Below are positions 36,847 to 46,159 of a DNA stretch of 64,000 bases, one piece after another. Under the pieces are notes generated by a model. The model was not told the DNA's origin and made no database searches. It saw only the letters and a list, made by a program, of their open reading frames with translations. The translations under genes were made by a program, and so were the position numbers. Source of the stretch: an uncultured Corynebacterium sp. GTDB lineage: Bacteria; Actinomycetota; Actinomycetes; Mycobacteriales; Mycobacteriaceae. Location: the NCBI RefSeq assembly GCF_946222305.1, contig NZ_CAMIHZ010000007.1, forward strand, positions 1-64,000. Direction: 5' to 3'. How positions within the stretch are numbered: the stretch's first letter is position 1; every line of letters starts with the position of its first letter.

Positions 36847-37896
36847 ATGAGTAAGACCGATCGCACCAGCCGCAACCTGATTCAGCGGGTATTTAGCTAC
36901 CGGCCGGATCTCCTCATCATCCTCATCGTGATCGCGGTCATCACCGCGCTGATTGTTCCGGTTCGTGGTGAAGCTGCTGAAGTTGCCGGCTGGGTCGTGA
37001 AAATCGCGATCGGCCTGCTGTTTTTCCTTTACGGTGCGCGCCTGAGTCCGCAGGAGGCGCTCAAGGGTTTGATGCACTGGAAGCTGCACCTGCTTATCAT
37101 GATCTTCACGTTCGTGGTGTTCCCGCTGATCGGGTTGGCGATGTACCCGCTCAAGGGCGTGGTTGGCGAGGAAATGTATCTGGGTATTCTCTTCTGCACC
37201 CTCGTGCCATCCACTGTGCAGTCGTCCGTGGCCTTCACCTCCATCGCGCGCGGGCACGTCGCCGCCTCAATCGTTGCCGCGAGTGTTTCCTCCCTGGTCG
37301 GTGTGGTGTTCACGCCGCTGCTGGTGCTTCTTCTGATGAGCAGCTCTGGGGGACTTCATATCGACGCCTCCACGTTCATCAATATCGCCGTGCAATTGTT
37401 ACTGCCGTTTTTGGTTGGACAGGTGTTGCGCCCTTGGGTTCATGAATTCGCAGCTTCCCCGCTGACGAAGAAGGTGGACCAGTTCTCTATCGGGCTGGTC
37501 GTGTACACCAGTTTCTCCGAGGGCGTGGTCGAAGGCGTATGGAGTTCCGTGAGCTGGCTGACGTTGATCGGGCTCGTGGTGGGTTCCGTGGTGGTGGTGT
37601 ACCTGCTGCTTACAATCACTAGCTTCGTGGCCCGCAAGCTGGGCTTCGACTACGCCGATCAGGTTGCTATCCAGTTCGCGGGTACGAAGAAGTCCTTGGC
37701 TTCCGGCCTGCCGATGGCAGCAGTCATGTTTGGTTCCGGCGGCTTGGGCATGTTGATTCTGCCGCTGATGATTTTCCACCAGGTGCAGTTGATCATGTGC
37801 TCTATGCGTGCTTCGACTTACTTGGCAAAGTGGGTTCGCGAGGGCGCGGGCCCAGACGGTCGCGATGAGATTTCTCCGGAGGCGCGAACCTGGTAG
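36847..37896 (+). CDS. Bile acid:sodium symporter family protein (SBF-like)
   Basis: 349 residues with about ten membrane helices. Family marks are FFLYGARLSPQEALKG, CTLVPSTVQSSVAFTSIARG and FAGTKKSLASGLPMAAVMFG. TACCCT (36835-36840) lies 6 nt before the ATG, probably leaderless. This BASS subgroup (YfeH-like) transports organic anions; substrate unknown. Confidence 0.88.
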   Translation: MSKTDRTSRNLIQRVFSYRPDLLIILIVIAVITALIVPVRGEAAEVAGWVVKIAIGLLFFLYGARLSPQEALKGLMHWKLHLLIMIFTFVVFPLIGLAMYPLKGVVGEEMYLGILFCTLVPSTVQSSVAFTSIARGHVAASIVAASVSSLVGVVFTPLLVLLLMSSSGGLHIDASTFINIAVQLLLPFLVGQVLRPWVHEFAASPLTKKVDQFSIGLVVYTSFSEGVVEGVWSSVSWLTLIGLVVGSVVVVYLLLTITSFVARKLGFDYADQVAIQFAGTKKSLASGLPMAAVMFGSGGLGMLILPLMIFHQVQLIMCSMRASTYLAKWVREGAGPDGRDEISPEARTW

Positions 37897-38049
37897 GGGA
37901 GCGGGGCAGCTAGGGGGCACATGCGGAGGATGCACCTATGGGCGGGGATGCTCCCCTTAGGATGATGCATAAGCCCCTATAAAGTTAGTTTTAGCGTTCA
38001 ATCACCTGCATTAACGACTTGAAGCATCTTAGATCCGGAGGAGAACACT

Positions 38050-39402
38050 ATGGCTGCGCAGCCTGAGAAGGTCGCCGCAGGTTCCACAGCTGCGGCCGTC
38101 ACGCCCGAGCAGAACCAATCTGCAGATGATAAGAAACAGATGACGAAAACCATCGTCGCTGCATCCAGTGGCAATTTGGTCGAATGGTTCGACTTCTACA
38201 CATATGCGTTTTTCAGCGTGTACTTCGCGGAGAAATTCTTCGCCGGGACGGGGCAGACGGGTGCCTTGATGAGTACGGCGGCAATTTTCTTCGTGGGATT
38301 CCTCATGCGCCCTTTGGGCGGATACATCTTCGGTCGTATCGCGGACCGGCAGGGGCGTAAAAAGTCCATGCTCATTGCGATTCTGATGATGTGCGCGGGA
38401 TCCCTGGCACTGGCTGCCCTTCCCACTGCGGCAACCGTTGGCGCTCTCGCCCCGATTCTGTTGCTGATCGTGCGTTGCCTGCAGGGCCTTTCCGTGGGTG
38501 GCGAATATGGTTCGGTGGCGACCTACATGTCTGAAATCGCCCCGCCGGGTAAGCGCGGGTTTTACTCCTCTTTCCAGTACGTCACGTTGATCGGTGGACA
38601 GCTACTCGCCAGCCTAGTAGCACTCATCATGAGCACGGCGCTCAGTGAAGAGCAGATCTCCGGGGGTTGGTGGCGCCTGCCTTTTGTGCTCGGTGCGGTA
38701 GCCGCGCTGATTTCGCTGTGGCTACGAAATAGCTTGGAAGAGACCGTTGATGAAAGTGATACCTCAAAGGAAAATTCCGGCAAGCTCCGCGAGCTTTTGT
38801 CCTACCCACGACCAGTGTTGGTCGTCTTGGGTATCACCGCGGTAGGTTCTCTGACGTTCTATACATTCACTACCTACATGCAGAAGTTCCTGATCAATAC
38901 CAACGAAATCTCGAAGGCGGAAACCACCCGCATCATGACGGTGTGCCTGTTTCTCTTCATGTTGATGCAGCCGGCCGTGGGATGGCTATCGGACAAGATT
39001 GGCCGTAAGAACACCATGCTGGTTTACGTCATCGCGATGGTGATTTTGCCGATCCCGTTCTTCAAGATCATGACGGGGCAGCGGAACCTGTGGATCGCCG
39101 GTGGGCTCGTGTTCTTCATGCTGATCTTCGTGTCCTTCTACACGTCAGTTTCGGGCATCCTGAAGGCCGAGATGTTCCCCACCCACGTTCGTGGCCTGGG
39201 TGTGGGTTTTACATACGCTGTGGGTAATTCGCTTTTCGGTGGTTCAGCGGAATACGCCGCGCTCGGTTTGAAGAACATCAACCTAGCGTGGGTCTTCCCG
39301 ATCTATGTCTCCGTGATCGCCCTGCTGGGGCTGATCGCGGTAATCGCGATGAAAGACGACCGCATCCACTCGACAATCGACGGTAAACAGTCTCACCAGT
39401 AA
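38050..39402 (+). CDS. MFS metabolite:H+ symporter (MHS family)
   Basis: 450 residues, 12 membrane helices. MHS signatures: SGNLVEWFDFYTYAFFSVYF, PLGGYIFGRIADRQGRKKSM and QGLSVGGEYGSVATYMSE. GGAGGAG stands 7 nt before the ATG. Relatives take up alpha-ketoglutarate, shikimate, proline or dicarboxylates. It lies upstream of, and facing, lutABC; it could supply a carboxylate but this is not proven. Confidence 0.88.
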   Translation: MAAQPEKVAAGSTAAAVTPEQNQSADDKKQMTKTIVAASSGNLVEWFDFYTYAFFSVYFAEKFFAGTGQTGALMSTAAIFFVGFLMRPLGGYIFGRIADRQGRKKSMLIAILMMCAGSLALAALPTAATVGALAPILLLIVRCLQGLSVGGEYGSVATYMSEIAPPGKRGFYSSFQYVTLIGGQLLASLVALIMSTALSEEQISGGWWRLPFVLGAVAALISLWLRNSLEETVDESDTSKENSGKLRELLSYPRPVLVVLGITAVGSLTFYTFTTYMQKFLINTNEISKAETTRIMTVCLFLFMLMQPAVGWLSDKIGRKNTMLVYVIAMVILPIPFFKIMTGQRNLWIAGGLVFFMLIFVSFYTSVSGILKAEMFPTHVRGLGVGFTYAVGNSLFGGSAEYAALGLKNINLAWVFPIYVSVIALLGLIAVIAMKDDRIHSTIDGKQSHQ

Positions 39403-39563
39403 CACAGGTGCACAATCGACCCGTTACTCTCCTAGTGTCGAAAGTCCCACATATTTCGAATAGGAGTATCCGCGACGATGCCACGTCCAGTTGATTCACA
39501 CACGTCTTATGTCCCAGCGATCGACTGGTGAAGAACCTTCGTCTATAAGCGTGGTCAGGGAGC

Positions 39564-40388
39564 CTAAAGGCCAGTCACTATCACCACATCGAGCTGGCGT
39601 GGACCGTGCACACCGTGCACGCGGATTAGTTCGATATCAACGGTTGCGCTGGGGCCGGAGACGAATGTCATCGGCTCCGTGTGCAGCCCCTCACGCTGCA
39701 GCAATGTCGTAGCTTCCGGAACCAATTCAACGATGGTGGACTCGGGAACCACCACAACGTGGTGATCCGGAAGCAACGTCATCATCCGCCGCCCAGATTC
39801 CGGTCCCGCCAACACGATAGTGCCGGTATCGGCGATCGTCACCGCAGACCCCGTGACCACGGCGGCTGCTGAATTGATCTGATCCTGGGTCAGACTAGCG
39901 ACCGCAGCGCCGCTGTTTTCCTCGGCACCACTGTCTTTGCCAGCACCGCTGCTTGCTTCAGCACCGTCGTTCGCCGCAGCCCCTTGCGCATCCCGCAAGA
40001 CGGTGTAGCCTTCGCGCTCTACACCGCTGAACCATGCATCCGGAACCGCAGCAGGTGCGATGATCACATCATCGCGGGAAGCATCAGCACCCTCTTGCGC
40101 ATCACCGTTGTTCTCGAACTGCAACGACCCACTAGTGGACCTCCCACCTGCGACGAGGTCGCGGATCGCGCCCGCCAACTCGGACTCCTTCACGAGGGTC
40201 ACAGTGGCGTCGTAATCTTCAAGGCGGTCGATAAGCAGCGCCCGCAGTTCTTCACCTTGCTTGACGCCCTCGCGGCGATAAGCCCTAGGGGGCGTAGATG
40301 CGACGGGCGATTCCTTAGGAGAAGAGCCGAGGGCAGAATTGATACGCGCCAGAATTTCTTCTTTCGCTGAGCCTTGTTGGGGAGCCAT
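39564..40388 (-). CDS. lutC: Lactate utilization protein C
   Basis: 274 residues from ATG 40388, 2 bp after the lutB stop. DUF162/LUD domain: VVTGSAVTIADTGTIVLAGP, VVPESTIVELVPE and the end VSGPSATVDIELIRVHGVHG. An Ala/Gly/Ser/Glu-rich insert (~125-160) separates the two halves. It acts with LutA and LutB to oxidise L-lactate to pyruvate. Last gene of the operon. Confidence 0.93.
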   Translation of the reverse strand: MAPQQGSAKEEILARINSALGSSPKESPVASTPPRAYRREGVKQGEELRALLIDRLEDYDATVTLVKESELAGAIRDLVAGGRSTSGSLQFENNGDAQEGADASRDDVIIAPAAVPDAWFSGVEREGYTVLRDAQGAAANDGAEASSGAGKDSGAEENSGAAVASLTQDQINSAAAVVTGSAVTIADTGTIVLAGPESGRRMMTLLPDHHVVVVPESTIVELVPEATTLLQREGLHTEPMTFVSGPSATVDIELIRVHGVHGPRQLDVVIVTGL

Positions 40389-40390
40389 GA

Positions 40391-41911
40391 TCAGTTGTCC
40401 TCTCCACGGTTTTTCCGCCACCACGAACGGAAAGATTCCTTCGGCGGGGCAGGGATATCGCGCGAGCGAGTCCATTCGCCCGCCACGCCCGGCAGGTTGA
40501 AAAGCCCCTTCTTCGGGCTAGCGACATTCGCCAGTGGCAGGCCGCGTTCCACAGCCTCCATGCGCGCACCGTCGCTCATCATCCACGATGCGCCCGCTAG
40601 CGCAACATCTAGCTGGGAGGTCGGCACGCGCCCACCCAAGGGATGGTTCTTTTCCACATCTTGGGCTCGGAGACGCACCAGCATCTCCGGGATATTGATC
40701 TTCACGGGGCAGGCCTCGTAACACGCACCGCACAAACTTGAGGCGTAGGGAAGAGAACCGTTTTCGGAAGCATCCACACCCGTCAGCAGGGGAGTGAGGA
40801 TCGCGCCGATCGGTCCTGGATATACCGAACCATAGGCGTGGCCACCCGTGCGTTCGTACACCGGGCACACATTCATACAGGCCGAACAGCGGATGCAGTG
40901 CAGTGCTTCGCGGCCATGCTCATCCGCCAGCGCGCGGGTTCGACCGTTATCGAGCAGAATGACATGCACGTTCTGCGGTCCATCGCCTTCGGCCACACCG
41001 GTCCAAAACGACGAGTAAGGGTTCATGCGTTCCCCGGTGCTGGAGCGGGGCAGTAGTTGCATGAAGACCTCGAGGTCCTGGAATGTTGGCAGCAGCTTTT
41101 CAATTCCCATGACCGTGATCAGGGTTTCCGGCACCGTCACGCACATGCGGCCGTTGCCCTCGGATTCCACCACCGACAGAGTGCCGGTTTCCGCGATGCC
41201 GAAATTCGCCCCGGAAATCGCTACGGGTGTAGTGAGGAATTTGTGTCGCAGGTGCTTACGGCTGGCTTCCGCGAGGGCCTCGGGATCATTCGTCAGCTCA
41301 GGATCCACGTCTTCCATCTGGCTCAAGAAGATCTGCCGGATCTCATCGCGGTTACGGTGGATCGCCGGCACTAGGATATGCGAGGGGCGATCCCCACCGA
41401 GCTGCACAATCAGCTCCGCCAGGTCCGTTTCAACAGCGGCGATGCGGTGTTCCTCTAGGTACTCGTTCAGCCCGATTTCCTGCGTGGCCATCGACTTCAC
41501 CTTGATGACCTCGCGCAACCCGTTATCGGCCACTGGGGCGTTATCCTCCACCAGCTGGCGGACAATCTCATTGGCCTCAGCCGCATCCCGGGCCCAGTGC
41601 ACGTGGCCCCCGCGGGCTGTGAACTGCTGCTCGAACTGCTCCAACAACTCCGGCAACCGGGCCATGACATCTTGCTTGATGGCGTGGCCGGCATCACGTA
41701 GCTGCTGCCAATCGGGCATCTCCTCCACCCGATCAGCGCGCTTGCCACGAATCGTCTGGGTCGCATGCCGCAGATTAGTACGCATCTGCATGTTGCCCAT
41801 TTCGTGCTCAGCAACTTCCGGGAAAGGGTAACTCTCGAAAAGGTTGCCCTGCCCCCGCACCGTGGGCATGCCCAAAGATGTGCTGTTCGACCTGTTTAGC
41901 GGTGTTTTCAT
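40391..41911 (-). CDS. lutB: Lactate utilization iron-sulfur protein B
   Basis: 506 residues. The LUD domain (~70-310) precedes two 4Fe-4S motifs: CIRCSACMNVCP and CGACYEACPVKI. A DUF3390-like C-terminus ends at SWWRKN. It carries electrons in the LutABC L-lactate oxidase complex. Its ATG overlaps the lutA stop by 4 bp. Confidence 0.95.
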   Translation of the reverse strand: MKTPLNRSNSTSLGMPTVRGQGNLFESYPFPEVAEHEMGNMQMRTNLRHATQTIRGKRADRVEEMPDWQQLRDAGHAIKQDVMARLPELLEQFEQQFTARGGHVHWARDAAEANEIVRQLVEDNAPVADNGLREVIKVKSMATQEIGLNEYLEEHRIAAVETDLAELIVQLGGDRPSHILVPAIHRNRDEIRQIFLSQMEDVDPELTNDPEALAEASRKHLRHKFLTTPVAISGANFGIAETGTLSVVESEGNGRMCVTVPETLITVMGIEKLLPTFQDLEVFMQLLPRSSTGERMNPYSSFWTGVAEGDGPQNVHVILLDNGRTRALADEHGREALHCIRCSACMNVCPVYERTGGHAYGSVYPGPIGAILTPLLTGVDASENGSLPYASSLCGACYEACPVKINIPEMLVRLRAQDVEKNHPLGGRVPTSQLDVALAGASWMMSDGARMEAVERGLPLANVASPKKGLFNLPGVAGEWTRSRDIPAPPKESFRSWWRKNRGEDN

Positions 41912-42732
41912 CGCAACGAACCTCCCGTCACCTGGCCTCCTTCATTCGGCATTCGCAGTGGGTTATCTTTCGTCGACGCCAAAATCCGCGCTAGGTGCAC
42001 CGCCACCGGCGTATTTCGCGCCCCAGGTGTTAAACGTCCTTGGCGCGAAAGGCCACCACCGATGTGCATCAAACAACTAGCGTCGCCACCCGTGCACACA
42101 TCTGCCTGCGAACTGATCACGGCCTCTACTTTGTCGCCCAGCATGGCGCTGGAGACACCGGAATTCTTCACACTGAATGTGCCTCCGAAACCGCAGCAGG
42201 AGTCCTCGTGTTCGATGGGATGAAGCTCTAATCCTTCGACACTTTCCAGCAGATCGCGCTGCCGATCTCCCAATTGCAGTAGCCGCATTCCGTGGCACGA
42301 CGGGTGGTACGCCACCGGGTGCGGAAAATAGCTTCCCAGCTGCTCGGCCGCATTCGTCACTCCGCAAATATCAGTGAGGAATTGCGCCAGCTCGTAAGTG
42401 CGATCGGCGATCTGCGTCGCACGGGTCGCCAGATCCTCGTCCCCTTTGTGTTTTGCGACCATGGGGTGTTGATGGCCCAATGACGCCACGCAGGACCCGC
42501 TCGGTGCCACTGCATAGTCCCACGTGGCATCCTCAAACGCTTCAACGTGGTTTTTTACCACCGGATAGGCCTGCCCAAACTTGCCGGAATTAATGTGCAT
42601 TTGCCCGCAGCACGCTTGCTGTTCGGGGAAGGTCACGGTGTGCCCGAGCCGCTCGAGGACACGTACCGTGTCTTGAGCAACTTCGGGATACATCGCGTCC
42701 ACAATGCACGTAGCGAACAACGCTATTCTCAT
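41908..42732 (-). CDS. lutA: Lactate utilization protein A
   Basis: 274 residues with two CCG (DUF224) domains: PEQQACCGQMHINSGK and HEDSCCGFGGTFSVKNSGVS, which hold an iron-sulfur cofactor as in heterodisulfide reductase. CGGAGGATGA lies just before the ATG. First gene of lutABC, the L-lactate to pyruvate oxidation system. Confidence 0.95.
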   Translation of the reverse strand: MRIALFATCIVDAMYPEVAQDTVRVLERLGHTVTFPEQQACCGQMHINSGKFGQAYPVVKNHVEAFEDATWDYAVAPSGSCVASLGHQHPMVAKHKGDEDLATRATQIADRTYELAQFLTDICGVTNAAEQLGSYFPHPVAYHPSCHGMRLLQLGDRQRDLLESVEGLELHPIEHEDSCCGFGGTFSVKNSGVSSAMLGDKVEAVISSQADVCTGGDASCLMHIGGGLSRQGRLTPGARNTPVAVHLARILASTKDNPLRMPNEGGQVTGGSLR

Positions 42733-42829
42733 TCATCCTCCGTAGTTAGCTTCGCCCCGGCAAACGCTCGTCTGTCGAAGCTTCGAGGTTCCCCACCCAT
42801 GCTAACGCTGTCAATGGCCTCGGGCTCGA

Positions 42830-43372
42830 CTAATTGCGCTTCACGTATCCCATTCGTGGTCGGAAACCCTGGGGATGTTTCATCTGCGCTGCAGCGTCCG
42901 CGATGATCAATCTGAAACGCGGTTGCATGGGTGGCATATTGCTGATGGGGTACCAGCCCACGCGGGTGGATTCATCGTCGTTGACCTTCACATCGAAAGC
43001 TCCCGGCGCGTCCGGATCCGGAACCTCCAAGCGGATCGCCGTGTCCATGTAGCTGACTACGTCCCCGTTGGGGTACTCCACCGGCCCCACCTGTCCCACG
43101 CCCAAAAGTGCAGTGGGTTCCACGACCAGTCCGGTTTCTTCGGCGACCTCTCGCACTGCCGCGTGATGTGGTTCCTCACGAGGGTCGACGATGCCTGTCA
43201 CGGGAGTCCATTGCCCGTCATCGGCCCGTTGAACCAGTAGTACTTCGGGAACGGCCCACAGCGGGGCGCCGGCCTCAATAGGCTTCAAAACGATAGCCGT
43301 AACCCCCGGTAACCACAGTTCTGTGTGCCCGACCTGCTTGCGTAGTTCAACAATGAAATCCGGTGTTGCCAT
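42830..43372 (-). CDS. Nudix hydrolase
   Basis: 180 residues. The Nudix box is G-IVDPR-E-x7-REVAEETGL, complete. It starts 7 nt after TAAGCT (minus strand, 43380-43385), probably leaderless. VEYPNGDVVSYMDT and WYPISNMPPMQPRFR are typical of corynebacterial mid-size Nudix enzymes. Substrate unknown. Confidence 0.9.
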   Translation of the reverse strand: MATPDFIVELRKQVGHTELWLPGVTAIVLKPIEAGAPLWAVPEVLLVQRADDGQWTPVTGIVDPREEPHHAAVREVAEETGLVVEPTALLGVGQVGPVEYPNGDVVSYMDTAIRLEVPDPDAPGAFDVKVNDDESTRVGWYPISNMPPMQPRFRLIIADAAAQMKHPQGFRPRMGYVKRN

Positions 43373-43595
43373 GGGATTCAGCTTACGCGGGGAGCTGGTA
43401 GCACAATTCCTCCCGGTTATTCAGGGGAATCATTCGGCCGCTAATCTCTGCTGGTCACGGTGTTCTTGCTAATTTAAGGGGAGGAAAAGCTGTGCGGATA
43501 AGCATGCCTTGTTCATGCGACCGCCGTGAAATATCTACACACCACACATCGGGAGCCGCCGCGTATCCAGCGAGTTCCCCAAAGAAAGGCTGACG

Positions 43596-44399
43596 ATGCC
43601 CACAAACGGCAATGGCAACAACTCGTGGGGCACTCCGCAACAAGGTTATGGAGCGCCGGGGCAGGGCTACTCCGGCCCCAGCGGGAACCCGTATTACGGG
43701 CAGGGGAACCCACAGGGCAATGCGCAACCGTGGCCACCTAGGCAGGGAAATCAAACCGGCAACAACAACGCCCACCCGGGAGCACACCCAGGTCCAAACC
43801 AGGGTCAGCACCCAGGCCCACTGATGCAAGGGCGTCCCGGACCACGCAACCGTCCCGGCGATGGGCCACTCCGCAAGCGCAACACTTCCACGATCGTTCT
43901 CAGCGTTTTAGTGATCCTTCTCAGCTTGCTGCTACTCGCCGCTGCGGCGTACTTCTTCTTTGGCGATCGTTCTAATAATGACGCCCAACAGGCCAATCAG
44001 AGCAGCTCCGCAGCTGGCCCAGAGGGCTCCACCACATCGAATGCCACCGAAAGCTCGACGACAACCGATGAGAGCGAAACCTCCACGGAACCGAGCGAAA
44101 GCAAGCGCGCCGAGAACTTCCAGGTACCTAGTTCGTGGAATAAGTGCTCGGGTTCCGGCGCGCCGGGAGATCTGAACCTTACCTACGCCGAAAACTACGG
44201 CGGGAACATTACGTCCTGCCCGTTCGCAAGCAACGTCCGCGATGCTTTTGTGGAGCATTATCGGAAGACCGACAAGCTGGACGGTACGGTAGAGGCCTCC
44301 AGCCCGACAACGGGAATCTCCTACACCATGACCTGCAAAGACAACGGCACGTTCGTCACCTGCACCGGTGGAAATAACGCGCGAGTGCACATTCTTTAA
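43596..44399 (+). CDS. Single-pass membrane protein with secreted Cys domain
   Basis: 267 residues. ~95 residues of Gly/Asn/Pro/Gln-rich cytoplasmic tail lead to one helix (TIVLSVLVILLSLLLLAAAA), then a Ser/Thr/Glu-rich spacer and a C-terminal domain of ~100 residues with four cysteines (WNKC, TSCPF, MTCKD, VTCTG), likely two disulfides. AAAGG lies 7 nt before the ATG. Function is unknown. It is followed by a lipoprotein gene 24 bp later, possibly one unit. Confidence 0.8.
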   Translation: MPTNGNGNNSWGTPQQGYGAPGQGYSGPSGNPYYGQGNPQGNAQPWPPRQGNQTGNNNAHPGAHPGPNQGQHPGPLMQGRPGPRNRPGDGPLRKRNTSTIVLSVLVILLSLLLLAAAAYFFFGDRSNNDAQQANQSSSAAGPEGSTTSNATESSTTTDESETSTEPSESKRAENFQVPSSWNKCSGSGAPGDLNLTYAENYGGNITSCPFASNVRDAFVEHYRKTDKLDGTVEASSPTTGISYTMTCKDNGTFVTCTGGNNARVHIL

Positions 44400-44423
44400 G
44401 ATCGGGCATCCAGCTACTCAACT

Positions 44424-45416
44424 ATGAGACCTCTCTCTAAACACACGCGCAGTCTTGCGGTGGTAGTGGCCACTGCCACCGCAACTTTCGCGCTATCGGG
44501 CTGCACTATCGACAAGGAGCGATTCGGCAGCTCCGGCGAGTCGCTGCAAACGTCCACGTTGGCTTCATCTGCGCCCGAGGCTGGTTCGGAACCCGGTTCC
44601 CAGGAGGAACGGACTAACCAGAGGAAACCGGACCCCACGCAAGCGGCACCGAAACCAGATGGCAAGCCCGACCGCCCAGCTCCCGGCGGTGAAGTTTCGA
44701 CTGACCTCGAAGCTGCCGTCCGTCGTGTGCAGGACCAGTTTTCGGGACAACTTGGTTTAGCGATAAGCAGCCCAGGTGGGGGACAGTCAGCAACACCGAT
44801 TGTCTTCGGTTCGTTGGAAGAGGGCCCCGCCTGGTCCACAGCGAAAGTTCCAGTAGCAATTGCTGCCGCGAGAAATGGCGGTGTGACCCCAGCGATGCGT
44901 TCAGCAATCACAGTTTCTGACAATGCGGCAGCCGATAGCGTGTGGCGTTCCTTAGGTTCCGCGGATCAGGCGGGTGCAGCGGCGACGGCGGTGCTGCGGG
45001 AAGGCGGCGACCACGTCACCACCATTCAAACCGCGGTGACACGGCCGGGATTTTCGGCGTTCGGGCAGACCCGTTGGTCTCTGGCGAACCAAGCGATTTT
45101 TGGTGCAAACCTTCGGTGCATCACGGGTGGGCGCGCCGTCGCTGAACTCATGGGGCAGATCGCCGCCGGCCAAGATTATGGATTGGGCACCCTCCCGGGC
45201 GCACATTTCAAAGGCGGCTGGGGCCCTGATGGAGCTGGCGGGTACCTCACCCGACAATTCGGCTTCATTGCGGGTGACAAACCCGGCACCTTCGTGGGCG
45301 TGGCTATCGCAGCGAAACCGGCCGACGGCTCCTACGAAACTGGGCGGGCTATGCTCACGGAATTGGCGAAATCGCTCACCAAGCTCCGCGGATATGCCGG
45401 TAGCTGTGCCGATTAG
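44424..45416 (+). CDS. Lipoprotein with beta-lactamase/transpeptidase-like fold
   Basis: 330 residues. Signal peptide ending in lipobox LSGC (Cys27). A Pro/Glu-rich spacer runs to ~90. The serine-hydrolase motifs are S138-TAK, SDN (165-167) and KGG (263-265), the order of class A beta-lactamases and DD-peptidases. The usual glutamate/omega-loop motif is not evident, so it may be inactive against beta-lactams or a wall-binding relative. The gene tail overlaps that of the next, convergent gene by 4 bp. Confidence 0.75.
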   Translation: MRPLSKHTRSLAVVVATATATFALSGCTIDKERFGSSGESLQTSTLASSAPEAGSEPGSQEERTNQRKPDPTQAAPKPDGKPDRPAPGGEVSTDLEAAVRRVQDQFSGQLGLAISSPGGGQSATPIVFGSLEEGPAWSTAKVPVAIAAARNGGVTPAMRSAITVSDNAAADSVWRSLGSADQAGAAATAVLREGGDHVTTIQTAVTRPGFSAFGQTRWSLANQAIFGANLRCITGGRAVAELMGQIAAGQDYGLGTLPGAHFKGGWGPDGAGGYLTRQFGFIAGDKPGTFVGVAIAAKPADGSYETGRAMLTELAKSLTKLRGYAGSCAD

Positions 45417-46159
45417 TTACGTTCTGGGTGTTGCGCCCACGTGGAAAACAGGTTTTCAGGAAATGGCCGGCGTTTCATCAATTGGCGCCAAGTCTCTCCC
45501 GGCTTAGTGCCGAAAACATCTTCGGCCACCGCACGCTGGAACTTTACGAGCCCCTCCGCCAACCATTGATCCAGCTCCGCGCGCTCTAGCTCCGTAAACC
45601 CTACGAAAAGGCGCAGCTTTTCCACCGGAACATCCAATTCCTGATTCTCCGCAATCACCACCTGGGCTAGGCGCTCCTGCGCATCGATCAGTAGCGCGTG
45701 GCCCTCGCAAAGCATTACGGGTTCGGTAGCTGATGCGCTACGGGGAGCATCCCCTGCAGCCACATCTTCAGGCGACATTTCAGTATCCCCTGCAGAGTGC
45801 CCCGAATCCTCGGGGATATCGACTTCTTCACCCAGCTGACCTATCGCCACAACCGCCCCCGGTACATCGGAACCGCCGAGGAAAAACACTTTTGGTTTCG
45901 TCAGCTTCTGCGCCAGCGCGGGTAGCTGGTTCGCGACGGCCTCCGTAGTCATCTGGTCGAGGTACACACCCGTCACATGATCATCGTCGACACTGATCAC
46001 CAGCAGAACGTCGCCAGTCAGCACGCGATCGAGGTCATCGAAAACCACCTGCGGGGACACGTAAATCACACGACCCGGGCGGATGTCTGCAATCCGCTGG
46101 GGATGGGAGCCACGGGGTTCGTTGGCGTCGGAGGAAGAAGAAGTAGAACGGTCAACCAT
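45413..46159 (-). CDS. YqgE/AlgH family (UPF0301) protein
   Basis: 248 residues. RPGRVIYVSPQVVFDDLDRV, VTGVYLDQMTTEAV and PKVFFLGGSDVPGAVVAIG fit the UPF0301 fold, although GGxV is altered to GGSDV and an acidic insert (~115-140) is present. M. tuberculosis Rv0038 is a relative. TGATG overlap with the cca stop indicates translational coupling. Function is unknown in the family. Confidence 0.75.
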   Translation of the reverse strand: MVDRSTSSSSDANEPRGSHPQRIADIRPGRVIYVSPQVVFDDLDRVLTGDVLLVISVDDDHVTGVYLDQMTTEAVANQLPALAQKLTKPKVFFLGGSDVPGAVVAIGQLGEEVDIPEDSGHSAGDTEMSPEDVAAGDAPRSASATEPVMLCEGHALLIDAQERLAQVVIAENQELDVPVEKLRLFVGFTELERAELDQWLAEGLVKFQRAVAEDVFGTKPGETWRQLMKRRPFPENLFSTWAQHPERN

